A stretch of 64,000 nucleotides of DNA from Pseudozobellia thermophila (GCF_900141855.1 NZ_FQYU01000006.1:211869-275868), one strand, 5' to 3'. Shown: positions 17,983 to 27,369, counted from the first letter of the stretch. The notes: generated from the letters alone by a model not told the origin. A program made the numbers and translations.

Positions 17983-19548
17983 ATGATCAAAAGGAGTATC
18001 GCATGGCTTTTGTTTCTATGCGCCATAGGTGGCCCTGTTTGGGGCCAGAAAAAAAAAGGAAGGACCGAGGTTCCGAATATCGTCTATATTCTTGCCGACG
18101 ATTTGGGATACGGCGATGTAAAGGCCTTTAATCCCGACGGAAAAATTCCCACGCCCAACTTAGACCGAATGGCTGCCAACGGCATTCGGTTTACCGATGC
18201 ACATACCTCGTCGGCCGTGTGTACGCCAACGAGATATGGAATTATGACCGGGCGTTACAATTGGCGCTCCCGATTAAAAAGTGGTGTGGTAAGCGGGTAT
18301 TCCAGATCCTTGATCAAGCCCGGTCGTACCACGGTGGCCGAGATGCTCAAGGCCCAGGGCTATAGTACTGCCTTTGTAGGTAAATGGCATTTGGGATGGG
18401 ATTGGGACATTACCAGCGACGAGCCCGATGCGGTGCTCGACAAGCTCAATACCATTGCCGAGGTCAACTACGGGACTCCCGTGAAAAACGGCCCGAGTAC
18501 CCATGGTTTTGACTATTCCTTTGGTTTTTGCGGTTCCCTGGATATGGCGCCCTATGTCTATGTCGAGAACGGCCAGGCTACCATGGTGCCGACCCGGACC
18601 ACCATTTCGGTCGATGAAAAGGGCTTTTGGAGAAAAGGGCCTACTTCCGACGACTTTGATCACGCCAATGTGTTGCAGGACCTGACCGACCGAGCGGTGG
18701 ACTACATCGTCAGGAAGGCAAAGGACGATGCTCCCTTCTTTCTCTATTTTCCCTTACCGGCACCGCACACCCCCATTTTGCCCACTACCGAATTTTTGGG
18801 AAAAAGCAATACGAATATGTACGGCGATTTTGTAATGCAGGTAGACGACGTTGTGGGCCAAATTCGGGAAGTTCTTAAGGAACGGGGAATTTCGGAAAAT
18901 ACCTTATTGGTGTTTACGAGCGATAACGGATGTTCGCCCAGGGCCGATTTCGAGGAGCTCGCCAGGGTCGGCCACGACCCCAGTTATGTGTTCAGGGGAG
19001 GCAAGGCCGATATCTATGAGGGCGGCCACCATGTCCCCTTTATTGTCGAATGGCCCGATAAGGGGTTGAAGAACGCCCAAAGTTCCAAAATCATATGCAC
19101 GACCGACCTGTTCGCCACCTGCGCCGACCTTACGGGGTATAAAACAAAGGACAATGAAGCGGAAGACAGTTACAGCATACTGCCCCTGATTACCGGGGAA
19201 AGCGATAAGGAGATTCGTGAATTTACCGTACACCATTCGGTCAATGGCTCCTTTGCCATACGACAGGGCGACTGGAAACTGATCGTGGCCCCGGGCTCGG
19301 CCGGGTGGAGCTACCCCACGCTGCAGGATATCAAAAAGGAAAACCTCGATCTGCCCGACATGCAGTTGTACAATTTAAGGAAGGACATAGGCGAAACCCG
19401 TAATCTTGTCGACCAAGAGCCCGAAAGGGCGAAGGAGCTGCTCAAAGCCCTAAAAAAGATTATTTTAGACGGTCGTAGTACCCCGGGGAAGAAGCAGGAG
19501 AACGACGCGACCGAAGATTGGAAGCAAATAGAGATGATCGTCAATTGA
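17983..19548 (+). CDS. S1 sulfatase (CTPTR active site)
   Basis: This 521-residue secreted sulfatase has a signal peptide ending around PVWGQ (residue 22). The alkaline-phosphatase-fold sulfatase elements are present: the calcium Asp pair in ILADDLGYGD (Asp39, Asp40), the S1 signature CTPTRYGIMTG with Cys80 as the residue converted to formylglycine, the lysine of [12 protein letters not shown], and the later FTSDNGCSP metal site. It removes sulfate esters from a glycan in the periplasm or outside the cell. It opens a plus-strand run of sulfatase, GH97, sulfatase, DUF6786-like and GH117-like genes with short spacers. Its active-site region is nearly the same as that of the sulfatase at 58050-59591, suggesting the same subfamily. 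The exact sulfate position is not predictable here. Confidence 0.93.
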   Translation: MIKRSIAWLLFLCAIGGPVWGQKKKGRTEVPNIVYILADDLGYGDVKAFNPDGKIPTPNLDRMAANGIRFTDAHTSSAVCTPTRYGIMTGRYNWRSRLKSGVVSGYSRSLIKPGRTTVAEMLKAQGYSTAFVGKWHLGWDWDITSDEPDAVLDKLNTIAEVNYGTPVKNGPSTHGFDYSFGFCGSLDMAPYVYVENGQATMVPTRTTISVDEKGFWRKGPTSDDFDHANVLQDLTDRAVDYIVRKAKDDAPFFLYFPLPAPHTPILPTTEFLGKSNTNMYGDFVMQVDDVVGQIREVLKERGISENTLLVFTSDNGCSPRADFEELARVGHDPSYVFRGGKADIYEGGHHVPFIVEWPDKGLKNAQSSKIICTTDLFATCADLTGYKTKDNEAEDSYSILPLITGESDKEIREFTVHHSVNGSFAIRQGDWKLIVAPGSAGWSYPTLQDIKKENLDLPDMQLYNLRKDIGETRNLVDQEPERAKELLKALKKIILDGRSTPGKKQENDATEDWKQIEMIVN

Positions 19549-19570
19549 ATTTCGGGGAAGAAAAGCTGTT

Positions 19571-21484
19571 ATGATATATAAAAAAACGATGGTAAGGGCC
19601 GTAGTTCTTTTCTGCCTGGTATTTGCTTGTGCATGTGTCCCTTCAAAAACGGTCGACCCGGTCACATCGCCCGATGGGGCACTATCCGTTGCCGTCGATA
19701 TCGTCGATGGGGAGCTGGCCTACGAAGTCCTGTATAAAGGGAAGCAAGTAATAGCCCCTTCTGGCCTGTCGCTCTTTCCCGGGGCGAAAGTGGTGGTTGC
19801 GGGTACAAAGGTCCGTACCTCGAAAACGGAATGGGAGCCGCTTTGGGGGCAGTTCGATAAAATTACGGACCACTATAACGAATTGGTCCTGTCCCTAAAA
19901 TACGATGGGGTCGCGGCCAACCTTTATGTTCGGGCCTATGATGGCGGGGCCGCTTTCCGCTATGAGGTCGATGAACTGCCGTCGGACGCCCAGCCGGCCT
20001 ATTTTATCGAATACGGACTTTCGCAGAATGACGAGGTGTACATGCCCGCAGGGGAAGGCATGCCCAAGGGGCCGATCGTTTTGGGCGATTTGGCGCAAAT
20101 GGACTCGGTACCGGACCCATGGCAAATGCCCTTGGTCGTCGAAACGGCCCAAGGGCCATTTGTGGCCCTGCTCGAATCGGACCTGGTAAGTGCCCCGGGT
20201 TTTTCGGTCATCGATTTCGACTTCGATACAAAGGGCGACAAGCTGTTTTCGAACAACAGGTTCGAGGCGAAGGACGATAAACTGAAAACACCGTGGCGGC
20301 TGATCCTTCTGGAAGGGAACATTGGCGACTTGATCACCAATCCCGTCCCCTTGAACGTGGCGGCGCCCCTGGCCCTCGAAGACCCTTCGTGGATCAAGCC
20401 CGGAAAGACCTTGTGGGACTGGCGCGTTCACGGGTATACCGCAGCGGACGGCTTTACCTACGGGATCAATACGGAGAGCTACCTGCGCTTTATCGATTTT
20501 GCCGCCGAAAACGGGATAGGCTATTTTTTGGTCGACGATGCCTGGTATACCGATGTTTCGGAAGGACATATCGAAATGTCGGATAAGCTCGATTTGGAAA
20601 AGGTAATGCAATACGCCGGGGACAAGGGCGTGTCGATCTTGCTGTATTACGACAACCACAAGGGCAGGTATGGCGATGCCGCCCTTTTTCCGTACTACCG
20701 CGAATTGGGGGCCAAGGGAATAAAGTACGGCTTTCAGGGAAAGAACGTTCCCTTTACCCGCAATGCGATCCAAATGAGTGCCGAGAACGGGCTCCTGATC
20801 GATTTTCACGATGGCCCCGTGCCCTTTACCGGGATAACGCGCACCTATCCGAATGCCATTACCCGGGAATATTGCCATGCCCAACAAGACTCGCGCCGGG
20901 CCTTTACCCCTCAAAGCTTTATTCGTATGGCCTTGATCAATGCCCTGCAGGGCCCCTTGGACATGAACAACGGGGTTTTCGATATAGGCAGTGTAAACGC
21001 CGGTGAGCGCGAAAAGGGTCCCAAGGCAAAAAACCTATATACCACGGTAACCGCCGAAGCGGCCCGTACCCTCATAATCTTTAGCGGCCTGGTATGCCTT
21101 CCCGACGCCCCGGAGGCCTATGCCGAAAAAGGCGACCTTTTTGAGTTTGTCAAGCAAATGCCGGTTGGCCAATGGGACGAAACCCGAATCCTGCACGCCC
21201 GAATGGACCAATACATTTCCACGGCCCGAAGGAGCGGAGCGGACTGGTTTGTCGGTTCGGTACACAACGAGCCCGGGGGAACCTTGCCCATTGCCCTCGA
21301 TTTTTTGGAGGAAGGGAAGGAATATAAGGTGACGTATTACGAAGATACCGACGAAACGCATTTTAAGAATAATCCCGAAGCTTACCGGGTGCGACAGGGT
21401 ACGGTGAAAAAAGGAGACCTGGTAAGGGCGAAAATGGCCCCCGGTGGTGGGCATTGTATGTGGATAAGACCTAACGAAAATTAA
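19571..21484 (+). CDS. Glycoside hydrolase family 97, divergent catalytic residues
   Basis: This 637-residue protein has a lipobox-like FACAC near residue 22. The N-terminal beta-sandwich (TSPDGALSVAVDI) is followed by a (beta/alpha)8 barrel with YFLVDDAWYT (about 318-327), the ITRTYPNAITREY block (about 422-434), GPLDMNNGVF (461-470) and QWDETRIL (534-541, presumably the acid Glu537). GH97 contains inverting alpha-glucosidases of the SusB type and retaining alpha-galactosidases. Here the position of the retaining nucleophile reads KYGFQG (Gly387), as in the inverting type, but the inverting base region reads IDFHDG (Asp411/Asp414) rather than a NAHE motif. The subtype is therefore unclear. 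It is placed between two sulfatases with spacers of 22 and 5 bp. Confidence 0.8.
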   Translation: MIYKKTMVRAVVLFCLVFACACVPSKTVDPVTSPDGALSVAVDIVDGELAYEVLYKGKQVIAPSGLSLFPGAKVVVAGTKVRTSKTEWEPLWGQFDKITDHYNELVLSLKYDGVAANLYVRAYDGGAAFRYEVDELPSDAQPAYFIEYGLSQNDEVYMPAGEGMPKGPIVLGDLAQMDSVPDPWQMPLVVETAQGPFVALLESDLVSAPGFSVIDFDFDTKGDKLFSNNRFEAKDDKLKTPWRLILLEGNIGDLITNPVPLNVAAPLALEDPSWIKPGKTLWDWRVHGYTAADGFTYGINTESYLRFIDFAAENGIGYFLVDDAWYTDVSEGHIEMSDKLDLEKVMQYAGDKGVSILLYYDNHKGRYGDAALFPYYRELGAKGIKYGFQGKNVPFTRNAIQMSAENGLLIDFHDGPVPFTGITRTYPNAITREYCHAQQDSRRAFTPQSFIRMALINALQGPLDMNNGVFDIGSVNAGEREKGPKAKNLYTTVTAEAARTLIIFSGLVCLPDAPEAYAEKGDLFEFVKQMPVGQWDETRILHARMDQYISTARRSGADWFVGSVHNEPGGTLPIALDFLEEGKEYKVTYYEDTDETHFKNNPEAYRVRQGTVKKGDLVRAKMAPGGGHCMWIRPNEN

Positions 21485-21489
21485 ACCTT

Positions 21490-23109
21490 ATGATACCATC
21501 GAAGTGTATAAATCCTTTATTGGCCGGTGTAAGCTTGTTGTTCTTGATTTCCTGTGGAAATCGGAAGGAACCGGAGCCGACGGCCAAAAAACCGAACATT
21601 CTTTTTATTCTGGTCGACGACCTGGGCTATGCCGACCTCGGGGTGATGGGCAGTTCGTACTATGAAACACCCAATATTGACCGATTGGCCCGGTCGGGCA
21701 CCATTTTTACCAACGGCTACGCCACTTGTGCCGTTTGCAGTCCGTCGCGCGCAAGCTTGCTGAACGGCCAGTTTACGGCCCGGCACGGACTTACGCAATA
21801 CGAAGGGGCGAAAACGGGGCAGGCCTGGAAGGCCCTGAACCGGCATACCAAGTTGTTGCCTCCCGAGTACGGGCACCATTTGGATACCAATGATGTGGTA
21901 CTGCCCGAGGTGCTCAAAGACAATGGCTATGTCACTTTCTTTGCCGGTAAATGGCATTTGGGCGGTGCGGCGAACCGCTCGCTTCCTACCGATCACGGGT
22001 TTGACTATAATCAAGGGGGCTATGAAAAGGGAGGGCCTTACAGTGGCGGTTATTTTTCCCCGTTCAACAATCCGTATATGGAAGATAGGGACGATGAAAA
22101 GGGGATGTCGCTTTCCATGAAGCTGGCCAAGGAAACATCCGCCTTTATACGGGAACAACAAGATTCGACCTTCTTGGCCTACCTTTCGTTCTATGCGGTG
22201 CACGCCCCCATTCAGACGACCCGGGCCAAGTGGAAGAAATATAGGGACAAGGCCGACCGTATGGGAATCGCCGAAAAAGGATTTGAAATGGAGCGCGTAC
22301 TGCCGGCAAGAAAGTACCAAGACAATCCCGTCTACGCCGGATTGATAGAGCAGGTCGACGAGGCGGTGGGCAGTGTACTCAAGACCCTCGAAGAACTTGG
22401 GCTCGACAAAAATACCATCGTCGTCTTTACCTCCGACAACGGAGGGGTTACCTCGGGCGATAATTATTCGACCAACCAGTTGGAGCTTCGCGGGGGAAAG
22501 GGATACCAATGGGAAGGTGGCCTACGGGTGCCCTATTTTATTTATGTGCCCTGGTTGGCGCAGGGCGGGGAGAAAAACGAAGAGCCCGTTTCCGGGGCCG
22601 ATTTGTATCCGACCCTGTTGGACCTCGCCGATATTCCGCTCCGGCCCGAACACCATGCGGACGGGGTAAGCCTAAAACCCCTGCTTGAAGGGAAGGAAAT
22701 TAAGGAACGGCCCCTGTTTTGGCACTATCCACATTACGGAAACCAAGGGGGCGAACCCGTTTCGATCATGCGGAAAGGCAATTATAAGATCATTCACTAT
22801 TGGGAAGACGGCCATACCGAACTCTATGATCTGGCAAGCGATATCGGGGAAACGACGGACCTTTCCGCCCAAAACAAGACCTTGGTAGGGCAAATGAAAC
22901 AAGAAGTGACCGATTGGCTGGAGGATATGGATGCCCAGTATGCCGAAGTCGATACCCTCTGGAACGAGGCGGCTTGGAAACAAAGGCTGGCCGACCATAA
23001 AACCAAACTGATGCCCAAGTTGGAGCAACAGCGTAAGGCCATGCTATCGACCGATTGGCGGCCCAACGAAGATTGGTGGGGCAGCGAACCCGTAACGGGC
23101 AAGCAATAA
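21490..23109 (+). CDS. S1 sulfatase lipoprotein (CSPSR active site)
   Basis: This 539-residue sulfatase has a signal ending in the lipobox FLISC (Cys22), so it is likely anchored to the membrane. S1 features are the Asp pair in FILVDDLGYAD (Asp43, Asp44), the active site CSPSRASLLNG with formylglycine Cys83, the lysine in FFAGKWHLGG and the later VFTSDNGGVTSG metal site. The segment after the catalytic Cys (NGQFTARHGLTQYEG) differs from the CTPTR sulfatases of the window, so it belongs to another S1 subfamily and probably attacks another sulfate position. It starts 5 bp after GH97 and ends 19 bp before the DUF6786-like gene, one transcriptional unit. Confidence 0.93.
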   Translation: MIPSKCINPLLAGVSLLFLISCGNRKEPEPTAKKPNILFILVDDLGYADLGVMGSSYYETPNIDRLARSGTIFTNGYATCAVCSPSRASLLNGQFTARHGLTQYEGAKTGQAWKALNRHTKLLPPEYGHHLDTNDVVLPEVLKDNGYVTFFAGKWHLGGAANRSLPTDHGFDYNQGGYEKGGPYSGGYFSPFNNPYMEDRDDEKGMSLSMKLAKETSAFIREQQDSTFLAYLSFYAVHAPIQTTRAKWKKYRDKADRMGIAEKGFEMERVLPARKYQDNPVYAGLIEQVDEAVGSVLKTLEELGLDKNTIVVFTSDNGGVTSGDNYSTNQLELRGGKGYQWEGGLRVPYFIYVPWLAQGGEKNEEPVSGADLYPTLLDLADIPLRPEHHADGVSLKPLLEGKEIKERPLFWHYPHYGNQGGEPVSIMRKGNYKIIHYWEDGHTELYDLASDIGETTDLSAQNKTLVGQMKQEVTDWLEDMDAQYAEVDTLWNEAAWKQRLADHKTKLMPKLEQQRKAMLSTDWRPNEDWWGSEPVTGKQ

Positions 23110-23128
23110 ACCCATAAAGCAGAAGTGT

Positions 23129-24397
23129 ATGAAAACCATTTCCATTACCTCCCTGATCCTCGGCCTAAGTATGGTACTGGGCGTGTTGTCGTGTCGGCCG
23201 AAGGCCAATTCAAAAGATAGACCAACCGAAAAAGATAATAAAGTGACCGATTCCATTGATTACCGCACGTTTAAAGATGACCTTTCCTTTTTGCAGGCGT
23301 ATACGCCGATCGTAGAATTGTCAGACCGATCGGGGAAAAGTAGGATAGCCCTTGCCCCGAACCTGCAAGGTCGGGTAATGACCAGTAGCGCTTCGGGGGA
23401 GACGGGGATGAGTTACGGGTGGATCAATAGGGAACTGTTCGAGTCGCGGGATACCTTGGACCATATCAATGCCTTTGGCGGCGAAGAGCGTTTTTGGATG
23501 GGGCCGGAAGGGGGGCAGTACTCCATTTTCTTTGCCAAAGGTGCCGATTTTAATTTGGATAATTGGTTTACCCCCAGGCTTATCGATCTCGAACCTTTCG
23601 CTATTAAAACCGTATCCAAAAGCAAGGCGGTATTTGAGAAAGCGGCTTCGCTCACCAATTACTCCGGATTTCAATTCCATCTGGGTATTGAACGTGAGGT
23701 GGCCCTGCTTACCGACGATGACATCCGTAAGGAGCTGGACTTGGATAGCTTGGAAGGGTTGAGTACGGTGGCCTATCGAACCACCAACACCTTGACCAAT
23801 ATCGGAAAGCAGGATTGGAAGAAAGAAACGGGGCTTTTGTCGATCTGGTTGTTGGGCATGTTCAACCCGTCGCCGAACACGACCATCATCATTCCCTACA
23901 ATTCGGCAGGCGAGGGACCCGTAGTAAACGATATGTATTTTGGCAAGGTGCCTGAAGATCGGTTGGTCATCAAGGAAAACGTCGTCTTTTTTAAGGGGGA
24001 TGGAAGGCATAGGGGTAAAATTGGCCTGTCGCCATCCCGGGCCAAAAACATAATCGGTTCCTACGATGCCGAAAGAGGCCTGTTGACCTTGGTCAAGTAC
24101 AGGCAACCCGACCATGATGCCGAGTATGTCAATTCGATGTGGGAAATTCAGGAAAGGCCCTACGACGGGGATGTCGTCAATGCCTATAACGACGGTGCCC
24201 CAAAGCCGGGCGAAAAGCCCCTTGGTCCCTTTTATGAGCTCGAGACATCGTCACCGGCCCTGGCGCTGAAGGCTGGGGAAAGCGGTGGGCATACACAAAT
24301 GACCTTTCATGTCGAAGGCGATACGACGGTCTTGGGCCCGATACTGGAGCGCATACTGGGCGTAGGCGTAGAAGAGGTAAAGGGGGCTTTTGAATGA
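23129..24397 (+). CDS. DUF6786-like lipoprotein (aldose-epimerase-like beta-sandwich)
   Basis: This 422-residue protein has a lipobox GVLSC (Cys22). The conserved core is a beta-sandwich with LAPNLQGRVMTSSASG (about 75-90), YGWINRELF and the signature NAFGGEERFWMGPEGGQ (about 114-130). I recognise this as the DUF6786 family, which recurs in Bacteroidota polysaccharide loci. The GGEERFW and GPEGGQ stretch recalls galactose mutarotases (aldose epimerases), so it may bind or convert a monosaccharide, but no activity is known to me. It lies between a sulfatase and the GH117-like gene in the same direction, with spacers of 19 and 38 bp. Confidence 0.7.
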   Translation: MKTISITSLILGLSMVLGVLSCRPKANSKDRPTEKDNKVTDSIDYRTFKDDLSFLQAYTPIVELSDRSGKSRIALAPNLQGRVMTSSASGETGMSYGWINRELFESRDTLDHINAFGGEERFWMGPEGGQYSIFFAKGADFNLDNWFTPRLIDLEPFAIKTVSKSKAVFEKAASLTNYSGFQFHLGIEREVALLTDDDIRKELDLDSLEGLSTVAYRTTNTLTNIGKQDWKKETGLLSIWLLGMFNPSPNTTIIIPYNSAGEGPVVNDMYFGKVPEDRLVIKENVVFFKGDGRHRGKIGLSPSRAKNIIGSYDAERGLLTLVKYRQPDHDAEYVNSMWEIQERPYDGDVVNAYNDGAPKPGEKPLGPFYELETSSPALALKAGESGGHTQMTFHVEGDTTVLGPILERILGVGVEEVKGAFE

Positions 24398-24435
24398 GGG
24401 GCTAAGTTCTGGATGCAACGATTAAATTTGAAGAA

Positions 24436-25464
24436 ATGAAACCTATTTTATGTGCCATAGCCGTCCTCGTAATTTCACTTATGTCTTTGGAAAGTTGCAA
24501 GTCCAAAGAAAAACAAGGCCTTGAGGCAGGGGAGGAAACCTTGGCTTCGGCAAGCGAAAGAGTGACGTTTACGTATCGGGAAATTACCGGTATCGGAAAA
24601 GATTCCCTGTACAACAGGCGCGATAACAGCGACATTATCAAGGTCGGGGATACCTACTATATCTGGTACTCACGTATGGATAGTCCGATAACCGCAGGGT
24701 ATTGGGCAACCATTTGGTATGCGACCTCAAAGGACGGTGGCCATACCTGGGAGGAACAGGGCATGGCTCTGGACGTAGGTCCCGATGGGGCCTTTGACCA
24801 TAGCTCGGTATTTACCCCGAACATTTTGGTGAGGAATGGAAAATACTACCTCTATTATACCGGGGTGAAGCCCACACCGGGAAATCGGGACAAGGTATTC
24901 GAAAACAATTCGGAGAATGATTTTACGGCCATAGGGCTGGCCGTTGCCGATAGTCCGGACGGCCCGTTCAAACGGGTTGAAAACAATCCTGTGCTGAAGG
25001 TAAGTCCCAATAAGGAAGCTTTTGACAGCTACCGTATCGACGATGCCAGTCTGATGGTAATCGATGGTAAAATCGCTTTGTACTATAAGGGCAGGTCGCT
25101 CATTGACGGCGAAAAGGGGCCGGGCCTTACCAAAATGGGCGTGGCCTATGCCGAAAGACCGGAAGGCCCTTTTGTGAAGCACGGGGAAGCCCTGCAGGAC
25201 AAGAGCCACGAAGTACTGGTTTGGAGAAAGGGCAAGGGGGTGGCCACCTTGGCATCGATAAGCAAAACGCTCCGTTATGCCGAAGACGGGATGCACTTTT
25301 CCTTGCTTCAAGATAGCTTGGCGAACATTCCCAAGGCACCGGGCCTATACCGGCCCCATCTGGAAAACGGCAACCCCGAGATCGAGCCCCCGGGTTGGGG
25401 CGTTTCGATGAAGGTCGAGAACCGTCAAGCCTTTTTCGTCCGGTTTGAGATGATACCGGACTAA
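24436..25464 (+). CDS. GH117/GH43-like five-bladed propeller hydrolase, lipoprotein
   Basis: This 342-residue protein has a signal and lipobox LESC (Cys21). It shows the five-bladed propeller of GH43-clan enzymes: RRDNSDIIKVGDTYYIWYS (Asp63), TIWYATSKDGGHTW, SVFTPNILVRNGKYYLYYTG, YRIDDASLMVIDGKIALYYKG (Asp202/Asp203) and KSHEVLVW (His258). Two aspartates and a histidine with this spacing resemble GH117, the 1,3-alpha-3,6-anhydro-L-galactosidases that finish agar breakdown, rather than classical GH43, where an acidic Glu is expected. If so, the module would target an agar-type or related sulfated galactan. The assignment is from motif memory without alignment. It is the last gene of the plus-strand run of module 1. 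Confidence 0.65.
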   Translation: MKPILCAIAVLVISLMSLESCKSKEKQGLEAGEETLASASERVTFTYREITGIGKDSLYNRRDNSDIIKVGDTYYIWYSRMDSPITAGYWATIWYATSKDGGHTWEEQGMALDVGPDGAFDHSSVFTPNILVRNGKYYLYYTGVKPTPGNRDKVFENNSENDFTAIGLAVADSPDGPFKRVENNPVLKVSPNKEAFDSYRIDDASLMVIDGKIALYYKGRSLIDGEKGPGLTKMGVAYAERPEGPFVKHGEALQDKSHEVLVWRKGKGVATLASISKTLRYAEDGMHFSLLQDSLANIPKAPGLYRPHLENGNPEIEPPGWGVSMKVENRQAFFVRFEMIPD

Positions 25465-25730
25465 GTCCCGTCTTTTTTTAGCTTTGGCTTCGGGGGCCGT
25501 TTTTTAATTTCCCGTACAAAGTGACCGATTTGCCCACGGAATTTTTTAAAGTAAAATCCGGTGCTTTTTCCCTAGGTTCAGAGGCCTGTCCAGTACTCCG
25601 GAATCTTCTACACTTTTAATGCTTGCCGAATAGACCCGATTGTTTCTTCGGTGAATTTGACCGCACCTGCTTTTCGCCGTACATCGAATAGGGCATCCAA
25701 TTCCCCTACACTTCCATTTTTTATATGGTA

Positions 25731-26375
25731 TTATTCGGCGATAACTTCTGAAAGTACCTGTTTGAAGGTATCAACAGGCTGTGCTCCGGTAATGGCGCTT
25801 TTTCGATTGAATACGATGGTAGGAACCGAATTGACCCCCAGGTTCTTCCAGTATCCTTCTTTGCTCCTTACGTTGTACCGAGCCTCCTCCTTATCCAGTT
25901 CGGCCAGTGCTTCCTCGGCATTCAAGCCCACATCCAACAAGGCCTGTTTTAACACATTTCTGTCAGAAACATCTTTTCGCTCGCTAAAGAAAGCCGTGGT
26001 GAGCCGCATGTTCAATTCCGTCTGTTTGCCAAAAGCTTGGGCATATTCCAACAGAACATGGGCATCGAAGGTGTTTACCATCCGCATTTCATCAAAATAA
26101 TCGAATGTAAAACCGAGTTCTTCGCCCATTTCGGCCATACGTTGCTGCGATTCTTTTTGCTGTTCTATGGTAGATCCATATTTTTGGGCAATATGCTCCG
26201 TTACATTCTGGCCTTCGGCAGGCATATCCGGATTCAGCTCAAAAGGTTGCCATTCGATTTCTACTTGGTCCGTTATACCTAATTCCGAAATGGCTTTTTC
26301 CAGTCGTTTGTAACCAATGGTGCACCAAGGGCATACCACATCGGATACGATATCTATTTTTAGTTTTTCTTTCAT
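25731..26375 (-). CDS. FrnE-like DsbA-family oxidoreductase
   Basis: Starting at the ATG ending at 26375, this 214-residue protein is a thioredoxin-fold protein with the active site SDVVCPWCTIGY (Cys15, Cys18), a long helical insertion and the cis-Pro loop NSVPTIVFN near the end. It lacks a signal peptide, so it is a cytosolic FrnE/2-hydroxychromene-isomerase-like protein, a family linked to polyketide modification and oxidative stress tolerance. An open frame extends 40 residues upstream, but that part overlaps the EthD-like gene, so I chose the start that begins 1 bp after that gene's stop. The tight spacing indicates translational coupling in a three-gene operon controlled by the TetR gene. 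Confidence 0.85.
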   Translation of the reverse strand: MKEKLKIDIVSDVVCPWCTIGYKRLEKAISELGITDQVEIEWQPFELNPDMPAEGQNVTEHIAQKYGSTIEQQKESQQRMAEMGEELGFTFDYFDEMRMVNTFDAHVLLEYAQAFGKQTELNMRLTTAFFSERKDVSDRNVLKQALLDVGLNAEEALAELDKEEARYNVRSKEGYWKNLGVNSVPTIVFNRKSAITGAQPVDTFKQVLSEVIAE

Positions 26376-26376
26376 T

Positions 26377-26691
26377 TTAATAGGATATGGATTCACTGAT
26401 CTGAAGCTCGCCCCTAACATTGCTATAGTTTTTAACGTCCGCCGCAAATGTTGCCGCGTGCGGACCGAAAGAAGCTTGAAAAGAAGCGATATCATCGAAC
26501 TTTAAATGGGCTATTGCCACATAGGGGGCTGGTTCGCCTTCGCCCCTGCCGGCCATGCCCAAATCCAGTTCCATGCCTTTTAAAGCACTGCCCAATAATT
26601 CTGAAACCATGGGCAAATGCTTGTTTTTATAATACTCGGCATTAAACTTAACGTCTTTGCCGTTCGGGTACATCACCGATACTTTTATCAT
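26377..26691 (-). CDS. EthD-family small protein
   Basis: This 104-residue cytosolic protein shows an EthD-like ferredoxin fold: MIKVSVMYPNGKDVKFNAEYYKNKHLPMV with the conserved His in NKHLP, and a C-terminal half with FDDIASFQASFGPHAATF. Members of the EthD family are small alpha/beta-barrel dimers found beside detoxification enzymes, mostly of unknown substrate. It sits between the AhpD-like gene (78 bp) and the FrnE-like gene (1 bp) on the minus strand, so the three are probably one operon. Confidence 0.82.
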   Translation of the reverse strand: MIKVSVMYPNGKDVKFNAEYYKNKHLPMVSELLGSALKGMELDLGMAGRGEGEPAPYVAIAHLKFDDIASFQASFGPHAATFAADVKNYSNVRGELQISESISY

Positions 26692-26769
26692 ATTTCCAAT
26701 TTTTTATAAGCAAAACCTTCCGAATAAACGGAAGGTTTACCGTCATCCATCAACCTGTAGGTTTCGAAG

Positions 26770-27333
26770 TTACGAAACTACATTCTCTTTTGACCATGCA
26801 AACTTTTTAAAGCCGGCATCCACGGGGGTGTTGGCGATATGGTTTACATAATTGCTTATTGTTTTTTGCGATAGGCCCAAAATAATTTCCAGTACTTGGG
26901 CCTCGCCATAACCCGCCGCGTAAAAGGCGTCCAGATCTTCTTGGCTTACGTGCCCACGGTTTCTGACTATGGTCAATGTCATGGTGCGCAGGGCCTCCAA
27001 CTTGGGGTTTTCAAGAGGGGTTTCGTTGCGCAATGCCTCTGTAATGGCATCGTCTACCTTCATCATTTTGGCGATTCCCGTGTGGGCCGGAACACAATAA
27101 TGGCATGCGTGCTCCACATTAATGGTCTGCCATACGACGGTCAGTTCTTCTTCGTTGAAGGAAGTTTGGGTAAAGAGCTCGTGTAAGGTTTGATAGGCCT
27201 CTAAAATTTTTGGCGCCCCGGCCAAAACGCCGTGCAAACCGGGAATCATCCCATAGGCCTTTTGCGATTTTTCCAATAATTGCTTGCTTCCTTCGGGAGC
27301 TGTCTCGATGTTGTGGACTTGTAACGTTGTCAT
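26770..27333 (-). CDS. AhpD-like carboxymuconolactone decarboxylase family peroxidase
   Basis: This 187-residue all-helical protein has the redox motif EHACHYCVPAH (Cys77, Cys80, His84), which in AhpD and related peroxidases gives a thiol-based hydroperoxide reductase. It has no signal peptide and is cytosolic. The remaining part (VLEIILGLSQKTISNYVNHIANTP) is typical of the CMD family. It is the first gene of an operon with EthD-like and FrnE-like genes, all plausible stress or detoxification functions. A near-palindromic site at 27370-27385 lies just upstream of its start and matches one upstream of the tetR gene. Confidence 0.87.
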   Translation of the reverse strand: MTTLQVHNIETAPEGSKQLLEKSQKAYGMIPGLHGVLAGAPKILEAYQTLHELFTQTSFNEEELTVVWQTINVEHACHYCVPAHTGIAKMMKVDDAITEALRNETPLENPKLEALRTMTLTIVRNRGHVSQEDLDAFYAAGYGEAQVLEIILGLSQKTISNYVNHIANTPVDAGFKKFAWSKENVVS

Positions 27334-27369
27334 GATTTTCTTTGTTAAAAGGATTAATGTTAAATATTT

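Noticed and set aside
19895..20914. 339-codon minus-strand frame inside GH97
   Set aside because: It is a shadow of the GH97 gene, which has clear family motifs; the reverse protein has none.
21517..22509. 330-codon minus-strand frame inside a sulfatase gene
   Set aside because: It is antisense to a clear S1 sulfatase with an intact active site and has no recognisable domain.
25651..26100. 149-codon plus-strand frame opposite the FrnE-like gene
   Set aside because: Ser- and Thr-rich composition without motifs, opposite a clear CPWC thioredoxin-fold gene.
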